A DNA stretch of 21,844 nucleotides, from contig CAYVCX010000053.1 of assembly GCA_964450435.1 (NCBI GenBank), positions 1 to 21,844 on the forward strand, written 5' to 3'. The translations under genes and the position numbers were made by a program. Numbering within the stretch: position 1 is the first letter of the stretch; each line of letters opens with the position of its first letter. Below are positions 1 to 6,331 of the stretch, piece after piece. The notes under the pieces are model-generated. The model ran no database searches. It saw only the letters and a list, made by a program, of their open reading frames with translations, and was not told where the DNA came from. This DNA comes from SKLM01 sp964450435 (GTDB taxonomy: Bacteria; Chloroflexota; Anaerolineae; B4-G1).

Positions 1-123
1 GTCTTTCGCGAGGCCCTGGGCGATGGCTCGTTCGGGGGCCCATATCAGACTCCCGATGATGCGATGGAGCGAGTCTTGGCTGCGTCCGTTAACGCTATGG
101 TAGCAGCATTGCAGGAACTCTGA
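1..123 (+). CDS. C-terminal fragment, probable creatininase-family amidohydrolase (5' end outside window)
   Basis: An open frame enters from the left edge and encodes 40 residues before a TGA stop at 121-123. The fragment contains a GDGSFGGPYQ stretch followed by an amphipathic helix. This resembles the C-terminus I associate with some creatininase-family (creatinine amidohydrolase-like) proteins, metal-dependent amidases of the cytoplasm. The catalytic metal-binding part lies outside the window, so the family call rests only on the tail and is tentative. It is followed after 38 nt by ridA on the same strand and could share its transcript. It could also be another hydrolase with a similar tail. 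Confidence 0.45.
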   Translation, partial: VFREALGDGSFGGPYQTPDDAMERVLAASVNAMVAALQEL

Positions 124-161
124 CTCAATGAGACGAAGAACGAACACACAAGGAGCCAAAC

Positions 162-587
162 ATGAATAAGCAGATCATTGCCACGGACAGAGCGCCGGCC
201 GCGGTGGGCCCCTATTCCCAGGGGGTGCGCCTCGGCGATTTCATCTTCACTGCCGGGCAGTTGGGCATCGTTCCCGGCACCAAGGACTTTGCGGGACCGG
301 ATATCGAGAGTCAGACCCGGCAGGCGCTGGAGAATGTGAAGGGGGTTCTCGAGGCCAGCGATTCGTGCCTCGAACACGTGGTCAAGTGCACCGTCTTCCT
401 CCAGGATATAGAGGAATTCTCACGCATGAACGCGGTCTACGGTCAGTTCTTCCAGGAGAAGCCCCCGGCCCGCTCGGCAGTCCAGGTCGCTGCGCTCCCC
501 CTGGGCGGGCGAGTGGAGATCGAGGCCATCGCCGAGGCCTGCGACTGTGACAGGACTGAGCAAGGGGAGAAATGCCGCTGCTGCTGA
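162..587 (+). CDS. ridA: RidA family enamine/imine deaminase
   Basis: This 141-residue protein belongs to the RidA/YER057c/UK114 family. These small cytosolic trimers hydrolyse reactive enamine/imine intermediates, such as those from PLP-dependent dehydratases, releasing ammonia. Visible family hallmarks are the N-terminal APAAVGPYSQG, the TAGQ stretch near residue 30, and the C-terminal signature PPARSAVQV...VEIEAIA, which holds the conserved Arg (in ARSAV) and Glu. The ATG at 162 follows an AAGGAG ribosome site 5-6 nt upstream. Typical members have about 125-130 residues. Here the core ends near residue 125 and a cysteine-rich tail of about 15 residues (CDCDRTEQGEKCRCC) follows. The tail overlaps the start region of the next gene and may be a late frame drift rather than functional sequence. 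Confidence 0.9.
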   Translation: MNKQIIATDRAPAAVGPYSQGVRLGDFIFTAGQLGIVPGTKDFAGPDIESQTRQALENVKGVLEASDSCLEHVVKCTVFLQDIEEFSRMNAVYGQFFQEKPPARSAVQVAALPLGGRVEIEAIAEACDCDRTEQGEKCRCC

Positions 588-643
588 TCCAGCGGCCGAT
601 CGATCTCGACACCCGGCTGCGGCAGACGCGGCTCAGACTGTGA
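572..643 (+). other. Possible 23-codon leader ORF coupled to the UbiE-like gene
   Basis: An ATG at 572 follows a good ribosome-binding sequence (AAGGGGAG at 562-569). It opens a short frame of 23 codons, hydrophobic at the start (MPLLLIQ) and Arg-rich at the end. Its TGA at 641-643 overlaps a GTG at 640 (sequence GTGA) that is in frame with the downstream methyltransferase. It could be a translational coupling device that sets the real start of that gene, or a chance reading frame. No homologue is recognised. Confidence 0.3.
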
Positions 644-1383
644 GGAGCAGCCCCAGGCGCGAGTTCACCGACCCCGGCGATTCCCGGGAGCTCTTCTCCC
701 GCATCGCCCGGCAGTACGACGCGATCAACCGGTTGTTGTCGCTGGGACGGGATCGCCACTGGCGCAGGCTCGCCGCCGACGCCGTCAGGCTGCCTCAAGC
801 TCGGGGGGGACGCGTCCTCGATGTAGGTACCGGCACCGGCGACGTGGCCCTGGCCCTGACCCAGCGCCACCCGGGCGCCAGCGTGGTGGGCATCGACGCG
901 ACGGCAGCGATGATAGACGTGGGCCGAGGAAAGGCGGGGACGGAGCGCGTGCACTGGGCCCAGGGCGACGGCCTCCATCTTCCATTCCCCGACCAGCACT
1001 TCGACGCCGCGGTCAGCGCTTTCGTGTTGCGCAACGTTGTCGACGTGCCCCACGCTCTGGAAGAGCAACGCCGCGTCGTCCGTGACGGAGGACGCGTTGT
1101 CTGCCTGGAGATGAGCTGGCTGCGCACGCCCGTGTTCGGGGCCCTCTATCGCCTGTACTTCGCCGGCCTCTTACCGCGTATCGCAGGGGCGCTGACCGGT
1201 CAGCCAGCAGCATACCGTTACCTGCCGCGCTCGGTGCGGCGCTTCCTCACACCGGAAGAGTTGTCCAGGACCATGGCGGCGGTCGGCCTGCGAAACCTGC
1301 GCTGCCGTAGGCTGGCCATGGGCACCGTGACGCTCCACGTCACAGAGCGGGTCAGCAGCGAAAGGGAGGATCGAGATGGATAG
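640..1383 (+). CDS. ubiE: UbiE/MenG-type quinone C-methyltransferase
   Basis: This is a class I SAM-dependent methyltransferase of the UbiE/MenG family, which C-methylates demethylmenaquinone or a ubiquinone precursor. The N-terminal segment (LFSRIARQYDAINRLLSLGRD) is the classic UbiE opening. Motif I is VLDVGTGTGD, followed by the acidic loop VVGIDAT, LPFPDQHFDA (motif II) and a family-typical FVLRNVVDVPHALEE stretch. From the start given here it has 247 residues, close to the usual 230-250. The frame is open upstream to a GTG at 547, but that GTG has no clear ribosome site and would overlap ridA by 41 nt. The GTG at 640 sits in a GTGA overlap with a short upstream frame and gives the family length. 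The stop overlaps the ubiX start by 8 nt. MenG function is favoured by the neighbouring ubiX/ubiD, but the substrate is not shown by sequence. Confidence 0.85.
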   Translation: MRSSPRREFTDPGDSRELFSRIARQYDAINRLLSLGRDRHWRRLAADAVRLPQARGGRVLDVGTGTGDVALALTQRHPGASVVGIDATAAMIDVGRGKAGTERVHWAQGDGLHLPFPDQHFDAAVSAFVLRNVVDVPHALEEQRRVVRDGGRVVCLEMSWLRTPVFGALYRLYFAGLLPRIAGALTGQPAAYRYLPRSVRRFLTPEELSRTMAAVGLRNLRCRRLAMGTVTLHVTERVSSEREDRDG

Positions 1384-1942
1384 AAAGCGCCTGATAGTCG
1401 GAATGTCCGGGGCGAGCGGTGCAGCCTACGGGGTCCGCATCCTCGAGTTGCTCGCCCAGCGACCCGAGGTCGAGACCCACCTGGTCATCAGCCAGGCCGC
1501 CCGCCTGATCATCGCTCGCGAGGTTGACGACCGCATCGACGACATCGAGTCCCTCGCCGACGTGGCCTATGGCCCCGACGACCTGGCTGCGCCCGTCGCC
1601 AGCGGCTCGTTCCCCACCGCGGGCATGGTGATCGCACCCTGCTCTATCAAGACCCTTTCGGCCGTCGCCAATTCCTACGCCGCCAACCTGATTCGACGTG
1701 CCGCGGACGTGACGCTCAAGGAAAGGCGCCCTCTGGTGCTCATGGTGCGCGAGACACCGCTCCATCTCGGGCATCTGCGTTTGATGGCGCGGGCTACCGA
1801 GATCGGCGCCACCATCTTCCCCCCCATCCCCGCCTTCTACGGAGATCCGCAGACTATCAGCGACGTGATCGATGAGACCCTCGGCCGGGTACTCTCGCAC
1901 CTCGGCGTGGAGAACACTCTCTACACGGTGTGGCAGGGGTGA
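1376..1942 (+). CDS. ubiX: UbiX family flavin prenyltransferase
   Basis: This 188-residue protein is UbiX, which joins a dimethylallyl group to FMN to make prenyl-FMN, the cofactor of UbiD-type decarboxylases. The N-terminal GMSGASGAAYG flavin-binding loop and the block APCSIKTLSAVANSYAANLI are diagnostic. So is the following segment (LKERRPLVLMVRETPLHLGHL), which holds the family's conserved Lys, Glu and Arg residues. Length matches the family (about 185-200). The ATG at 1376 follows GGGAGG and overlaps the end of the UbiE-like gene by 8 nt, implying coupled translation. A UbiD homologue lies 4.4 kb away on the opposite strand, so the cofactor and its user are both present. Confidence 0.95.
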   Translation: MDRKRLIVGMSGASGAAYGVRILELLAQRPEVETHLVISQAARLIIAREVDDRIDDIESLADVAYGPDDLAAPVASGSFPTAGMVIAPCSIKTLSAVANSYAANLIRRAADVTLKERRPLVLMVRETPLHLGHLRLMARATEIGATIFPPIPAFYGDPQTISDVIDETLGRVLSHLGVENTLYTVWQG

Positions 1943-2694
1943 ACGTGGACGACAAAGCCGCCTCTCGCGGCCACCCGAGCTACGTCTGGCGCGCGGGGCA
2001 GGAGCGACGCCTCCAGATGGTGCGCCGCTGGACGGACCTTGATCATCAGCGCGTGCTCGATGTGGGATGCGGCGTCGGCCTGTACGCCGAGGCATTCCAC
2101 CGCTGGACGCCTCACGTCTTCGGGGTGGAGATCGAACGCGAGCGGGCCCTCGAGGCTCGAGAGCGGGCAGCAGGCGTGGTACAGGCCTCCGGCGAAAGGC
2201 TGCCCTTCCCCGATGCAGCCTTCGACGTCGTCTTCTCCCACGAGGTGTTGGAGCACGTGGAGGATGATCGCGCCTGCGTGGAGGAACTGGTACGCGTGGT
2301 CCGCCCCGGCAGGCGCGTCGTGATCTTCGTCCCCAACCGCCTGTACCCCTTCGAGACCCACGGCGTCTTCTGGCGCGGCCAGTACCACTTCGGAAACGTG
2401 CCCCTGGTGAACTGGCTTCCGAGACCTATGCGCGATCGGCTGGCCCCTCACGTTCGCGCCTACACCGGCCCGGCCCTGCGCGGCCTCTTCGACGGCCTTC
2501 CGACCCACGTGGTGCACCACACGCAGATATACCCCGGCTACGACCGGATTCTCGCCCGGGCACCAGCGCTGGGCTCTCTTCTGCGCCGCGCCACATATAC
2601 CCTGGAGCGGACCCCGTTGGTCGCCTTTGGGCTTTCCCACTTCCTGGTTGTGGAAAGAAGCGATCTTGGTGAGGACTTCAGGCGTTCAGGATGA
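1939..2694 (+). CDS. Class I SAM-dependent methyltransferase, substrate unknown
   Basis: This protein has a Methyltransf_11-type Rossmann fold. Motif I is VLDVGCGVGLYAE, the acidic residue after strand 2 lies in FGVEIER, and later motifs are LPFPDAAFDVVFSHEVLEHV and LVRVVRPGRRVVIFVPN. The C-terminal half is specific to this protein and rich in aromatic residues. The GTG at 1939 overlaps the ubiX stop (GTGA) and gives 251 residues; a GTG at 1930 is also possible. It probably belongs to the ridA-ubiE-ubiX transcript. A role in quinone or lipid modification is guilt by association only. The 3' end overlaps the convergent HAD gene by 17 nt, so no terminator hairpin fits between them. Confidence 0.8.
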   Translation: MNVDDKAASRGHPSYVWRAGQERRLQMVRRWTDLDHQRVLDVGCGVGLYAEAFHRWTPHVFGVEIERERALEARERAAGVVQASGERLPFPDAAFDVVFSHEVLEHVEDDRACVEELVRVVRPGRRVVIFVPNRLYPFETHGVFWRGQYHFGNVPLVNWLPRPMRDRLAPHVRAYTGPALRGLFDGLPTHVVHHTQIYPGYDRILARAPALGSLLRRATYTLERTPLVAFGLSHFLVVERSDLGEDFRRSG

Positions 2695-3478
2695 AGCGCT
2701 CGATGGCAACAGCGGCGCCGTGCTCCAAGAAGCGCGGCGCGATCCAGTCGGCTGCCGCCTTCGCCTCCGGGCTGCCATTCCCCATGGCCACGCCGATCCC
2801 GGCCCACTCGAGCATCGCGACGTCGTTCCCCTGGTCGCCGATGGCCATCACCCGGGCCCGGGGGACGTTCAGGTGATCGGCCAGGCGCCGCAGGGCGTCC
2901 CCCTTCGATACCCCCAGCGGATTCCCCTCGACCAGGTTCGCGTGGGAGCGAACCACTTCCATCCGGTCCGCAAAACGCTGCCGCATGGCGGCCTCGATCT
3001 CGTCGGCTTCCGGACGATCAGCGATGAACAGGAATTTGACCGGGTCACGATGGTCGAGCACAGCGTCCAGTTCGTCCACCCAGTGGAGGTTCGCACCCAG
3101 TAGATCGCGGTAGAAACTCTCAGGATACCGTCGCTCGGAAACAAAGAGCGCGTTCGCGGCGTAGACGACGGCGTGCCATCCTCGCTCAGCCCCCCAGGCG
3201 AGCGCTTCGCGCACAATTCCTCGATCCATCGTCACGCTGTAAAGAGGTTTATCCCCGTTCGGGGCCTGAATCATCGCTCCCTGGTAGCAGACCAGCGGCG
3301 TGCCGATCTCCAGCTCGTGGGCGAAGGGGAGGGCAGCCTCCAGCATACGGCCAGTAGCCAGTGTCGCGGTCACGCCCCGCCTCTGTGCCTGGATTACGGC
3401 TTCTCGCACCTGAACCGGAATGGTCATGCTCTCCCCTATCAGCGTGCCGTCGATGTCCAGGGCCAGGAGCTCAATCAC
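2678..3478 (-). CDS. Cof-type HAD-IIB phosphatase
   Basis: This 266-residue protein is a HAD-superfamily hydrolase of the Cof/IIB class, Mg-dependent phosphatases that act on sugar phosphates, FMN, pyridoxal phosphate or similar small phosphates. All four motifs are visible: DIDGTL at the N-terminus (nucleophile Asp plus acid/base Asp), LATGR (motif II), the Lys in GVSKGDAL (motif III), and GDQGNDVAML (motif IV). A cap domain lies between motifs II and III. The start is a GTG at 3478 overlapping the prmC stop (GTGA) and preceded by GGAGG 7 nt upstream inside prmC, so translation is coupled. The substrate cannot be read from sequence. Confidence 0.9.
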   Translation of the reverse strand: MIELLALDIDGTLIGESMTIPVQVREAVIQAQRRGVTATLATGRMLEAALPFAHELEIGTPLVCYQGAMIQAPNGDKPLYSVTMDRGIVREALAWGAERGWHAVVYAANALFVSERRYPESFYRDLLGANLHWVDELDAVLDHRDPVKFLFIADRPEADEIEAAMRQRFADRMEVVRSHANLVEGNPLGVSKGDALRRLADHLNVPRARVMAIGDQGNDVAMLEWAGIGVAMGNGSPEAKAAADWIAPRFLEHGAAVAIERFILNA

Positions 3479-4413
3479 GTCTCAACCTCCAACACCCGGT
3501 CGCGGCCCGCCAGGTCGGGATGAACCCGAATGGATGTCCCGTTCTCAGAAAAGAAAGTCTCCGCTATCCCCTTCGCGGCCTCGCCCTGAGATGATCCAAT
3601 CTCGATCAGCAGCCCCCCTCCTGGTCTCAGGAGACCCTGGGACTGAGACAGCAGCCGGCGGATGACGCCCAGGCCGTCTGGCCCCCCATCCAGCGCCAGA
3701 CGAGGCTCGTGATCACGTATGGACGGCGGCAGCAATGCCCATTCATCCGCGGAGACGTAGGGAGGGTTCGAGACGATCAAGTCGACGGGCCCCGGTCGTC
3801 GATCCAGCAGGTCTCCCACCATGAACTGGATCCGTCGGTCGAGACCATGCCTCTCTGCGTTTCCCCGCGCGACCGCCAGCGCGGGCGGGGAGATGTCGAT
3901 GGCGGTTACGACTGCTTCGGGCAGATGGGCAGCCAGCGCAATGGCAATGCAACCGGAGCCCGTGCCGACGTCGACCACGGTTGCCGGGCGTCGAGCGAGC
4001 GCCAGATCCACCAGAACCTCGCTGTCCGCCCGCGGGATCAGCACCTCGGGCGTGACCGCGAAATCCAGGCCGTAGAACTCGATCTGGCCGGTGAGATGGG
4101 GCAGAGGATAGCCCGACGCGCGCTCTTCAACCAGTTCCTTGTACCGCGCCATCTGAGCAGGCCTCAGAGAGCGCTCGGGATGGGCGAGCAAACTGGCGCG
4201 GGAAGCCTCGATCACGTGCATCAGGAGCACCTCGGCTTCCACGCGTGGATTGTCAGAGACAGCTTCGAGGCGGACGGCGGCCTGTTCAAGGGCGCGCCCT
4301 GCGGTCGCCGGGAGGGCAGGTGTTCCCCCTCTCGGACGTCCTTCGTCTTCCCTCACCCGGGCAGCCCTGATCCTTGCTTCTTGCCTTGCTATCACGGTGC
4401 CGAGCTTACTCAA
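3475..4413 (-). CDS. prmC: Release factor glutamine N5-methyltransferase PrmC
   Basis: PrmC (HemK) methylates the glutamine of the GGQ motif of class-1 peptide release factors. The catalytic NPPY motif is at residues 216-219, motif I (VVDVGTGSG) at about 146-154, and the family linker IPRADSE (commonly IPRPETE) at about 126-132. The N-terminal helical domain (DNPRVEAEVLLMHV) is also typical. The start used is a TTG at 4413, 2 nt after the prfA stop. It gives 312 residues, about 25-30 longer than usual, because the first 40 residues are an Arg-rich lead without family resemblance. A downstream GTG could be the true start. It lies directly after prfA, its substrate gene, which is the classic arrangement. 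Confidence 0.93.
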   Translation of the reverse strand: MSKLGTVIARQEARIRAARVREDEGRPRGGTPALPATAGRALEQAAVRLEAVSDNPRVEAEVLLMHVIEASRASLLAHPERSLRPAQMARYKELVEERASGYPLPHLTGQIEFYGLDFAVTPEVLIPRADSEVLVDLALARRPATVVDVGTGSGCIAIALAAHLPEAVVTAIDISPPALAVARGNAERHGLDRRIQFMVGDLLDRRPGPVDLIVSNPPYVSADEWALLPPSIRDHEPRLALDGGPDGLGVIRRLLSQSQGLLRPGGGLLIEIGSSQGEAAKGIAETFFSENGTSIRVHPDLAGRDRVLEVET

Positions 4414-5485
4414 CCTCGCTCACCGCTGCTAGCTGCCTCTCCTGTTCCTCAGCGCGCAGCGCTTCGATGAAGGGATCCAGGTCGCCATCCAGCACCTCGG
4501 ACAGCTGATAGATGGTCAGGTTGATCCGGTGATCGGTGATGCGATTCTGCGGAAAGTTGTACGTGCGGATCTTCTCGCTCCGATCGCCGGAGCCCACCTG
4601 CGCGCGCCGCGCCTCGGCGCGCTTCTCCTGCTGCCTGCGCAGTTTTCGCTCGTACAGCCGGGACCGCAGGATGGAGAGCGCTCGCCGCTTGTTCTTGGTC
4701 TGCGAACGCTCCGATTCACAGGACACCGTAATGCCCGTCGGCTGGTGGGTCATTCGGATCGCCGTGGCGTTCTTCTGCATGTGCTGTCCCCCCGGCCCGG
4801 ACGAGATATACGCCTCGATCTCCATATCTGCGGGGTTGATCTCCACCTCGACATCGCTCATCTCCGGCAGGACCGCCACCGTCGCCGTCGATGTGTGGAC
4901 GCGACCCGATGATTCCGTGATGGGCACGCGCTGAACGCGATGCACACCGCTCTCGAACTTGAAGTGCGAGAAGGCACCCCGGCCCTTCGCGTCGAAGACA
5001 ACCTCCTTGAAGCCGCCAATTCCCGTCGGGTGCGAGCTCAGCACCTCCGTCTGCCAGCCCTTCTGTTCCGCGTACCGCGTGTACATACGGTACAAGTCAG
5101 CAGCGAACAGCGCGGCTTCGTCGCCCCCGGCACCGGCACGGATCTCGACAATCACATCCTTGGCATCACGGGGATCTTTGGGGATGAGCAGTCGCCGGAG
5201 CTCTTCTGTCAGCTTCTCCTCACGTTCCTCCAGATCTGCGATCTCCGTCTCCGCCAACTCTCGGAGTTCAGGGCCGATATCATCTTCTTCCAACAGTTCA
5301 ACCGTGTCCCTCAACTCGGCGCCCGTCGCCTTGAACTCCCGGTAAACCGCGACCACGTCTTCCAGGTCGGATCGCTCTTTGGCCAACTCCGCCACCCGCT
5401 GATAGTCTTGCGCGACCTCGGGATCGGCCATCAGTTCCGCCAGCTCCTCGTATCGCTCTTCAATTTGTGCAAGTTTCTCTAGCAT
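4406..5485 (-). CDS. prfA: Peptide chain release factor 1
   Basis: RF1 recognises UAA/UAG stop codons on the ribosome and triggers peptide release. With the ATG at 5485 the protein has 359 residues, the normal RF1 length. A longer frame extends 28 codons upstream but its residues do not match RF1. The stop-codon-reading tripeptide is PIT at residues 188-190 (the PxT of RF1, not the SPF of RF2) in HRVQRVPITESSGRVHTS. The catalytic GGQ is at 232-234. After GGQ the sequence reads HMQKNATAIRMTH where many RF1s have HVN-K/T-T-x-SA-(V/I)-R. The coiled domain 1 occupies about 1-110. A modest TAGGAA ribosome site precedes the ATG. The stop is 2 nt from the prmC start. Confidence 0.97.
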   Translation of the reverse strand: MLEKLAQIEERYEELAELMADPEVAQDYQRVAELAKERSDLEDVVAVYREFKATGAELRDTVELLEEDDIGPELRELAETEIADLEEREEKLTEELRRLLIPKDPRDAKDVIVEIRAGAGGDEAALFAADLYRMYTRYAEQKGWQTEVLSSHPTGIGGFKEVVFDAKGRGAFSHFKFESGVHRVQRVPITESSGRVHTSTATVAVLPEMSDVEVEINPADMEIEAYISSGPGGQHMQKNATAIRMTHQPTGITVSCESERSQTKNKRRALSILRSRLYERKLRRQQEKRAEARRAQVGSGDRSEKIRTYNFPQNRITDHRINLTIYQLSEVLDGDLDPFIEALRAEEQERQLAAVSEVE

Positions 5486-5854
5486 CGTTCCTACATCACT
5501 CTGCCCCCCCTCGGCCTCTGCGAAGCATGACCGGGAGAGCCTGCTCAAACAGTCAAGGTAACAGGCCACGAATACCTACGCCCAACTGCACCGTTGGCAT
5601 CACGGGTACCGCGGCGAGCGCCTGGTCCCTGCACCGGCACACCGCCTGCCTCAGGAGCCTCTCTGGTCTCACGGGTCGTACTGCAGGCGCAAGGACAGCC
5701 ACTCCGTCGCGACCGGGGAAGCGCTCGGGAGCCTCGCTGAGGCTCCCGGTATCGTCGTCATCGACCAACTACCTGCGCTATGTGAGGATATCTGCTACGT
5801 CTATCGCGCTCCTGCCGTTGACCAGCGTCCGAACGACCCCCATCGTAAGCCAGG
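5486..5854 (-). other. Unassigned 369-nt stretch between spoVS and prfA with a hairpin
   Basis: I find no recognisable gene here on either strand. Short open frames exist (one of 71 codons at 5553-5768 on the - strand, TTG start), but they lack a ribosome site and resemble nothing known. No tRNA or common ncRNA hallmark was seen. The one clear structure is a 9-bp inverted repeat at 5726-5748. A TTGACT at 5551-5556 (- strand) could be a -35 box for prfA, but no convincing -10 follows. Confidence 0.5.
5726..5748 (-). terminator. Stem-loop downstream of spoVS (possible terminator without U-tract)
   Basis: The arms CGGGAGCCT (5726-5734) and AGGCTCCCG (5740-5748) pair perfectly around a CGCTG loop. 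It lies about 110 nt past the spoVS stop on the transcribed strand. No T-run follows on either strand, so it could be a weak or factor-assisted terminator or an RNA stability element. Confidence 0.35.
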
Positions 5855-6214
5855 CTACTGAGAACCAGGCGCCCGGGGCCCCGACTCCGGCCTCGCCGTC
5901 CGCTCGGATTCCGCCCTTTCCCCTGACTCCCGCTCCGGCGGAGGGGATTTGCTGCCGCGTCTTTCAACGTGCAGCCGCACCGCGGTCCTTTCCTGACCCT
6001 CAATACTCACCTCAACGAAGGTGGGCACGCATATGATGTCAATTCCGTCCAACTCGAGGTATCCGCGCGCGATAGCCACGGCCTTCACCGCTTGATTGAC
6101 CGCCCCGGCACCAATGGCCTGTACATCCACGTTGTCCTGTTCTCGCATGACGCCTGCAATGGCACCGGCCACCGCCGTCGAGCGAGAATCGGACGCGACT
6201 CTGATGATGTCCAT
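5855..6214 (-). CDS. spoVS: SpoVS-like protein with C-terminal extension
   Basis: Residues 1-85 match stage V sporulation protein S, a small Alba-like putative nucleic-acid-binding protein that also occurs in non-sporulating bacteria. Key stretches are MDIIRVASDSRSTAVAGAIA, VDVQAIGAGAVNQAVKAVAI and the C-terminal GQERTAVRLHVE. The family is normally about 86 residues. Here 34 further residues follow that are rich in Ser, Pro, Arg and Glu and probably disordered. The ATG at 6214 has a good AAGGGGG ribosome site 5-6 nt upstream. A candidate promoter lies in the 117-nt gap after ubiD. No other sporulation gene is in the window, so the role here is likely regulatory or nucleoid-related; that is inference. 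Confidence 0.92.
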   Translation of the reverse strand: MDIIRVASDSRSTAVAGAIAGVMREQDNVDVQAIGAGAVNQAVKAVAIARGYLELDGIDIICVPTFVEVSIEGQERTAVRLHVERRGSKSPPPERESGERAESERTARPESGPRAPGSQ

Positions 6215-6296
6215 TGCATCCCCCTTGCGTTATCGTGGCCCTCGAATCTCCCGATTCGACCGATCGGCCAATTCCGTCGGCGCGGCGTTAAGGTTT

Positions 6297-6325
6297 ATGA
6301 TACATTGAAAGGGGTCGTTGCGCAA
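6297..6325 (-). promoter_or_regulatory. Candidate sigma-A promoter for spoVS
   Basis: On the - strand TTGCGC (6320-6325) is followed by a 17-nt spacer and TATCAT (6297-6302). The -10 box matches 5 of 6 consensus bases and the -35 box 3 of 6. It sits in the ubiD-spoVS gap, overlapping an AT-rich patch in otherwise GC-rich sequence. Confidence 0.35.
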
Positions 6326-6331
6326 GTATGC

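Noticed and set aside
241..246. E282-to-Asp change in UbiD (residues 241-246, EGPFPD) as a missing catalytic residue
   Set aside because: Asp at this place is normal in several UbiD proteins, including E. coli UbiD, so it is not a defect. The coordinates here are residue numbers of the protein encoded at 6332-7648.
2678..2694. Possible frame error where the methyltransferase and HAD genes overlap
   Set aside because: Both proteins end at normal family C-termini; a 17-nt convergent overlap is unremarkable.
5486..5569. 28-codon upstream extension of prfA
   Set aside because: The RF1 family N-terminus starts at the ATG at 5485 and gives the normal length and normal residue positions of PxT and GGQ.
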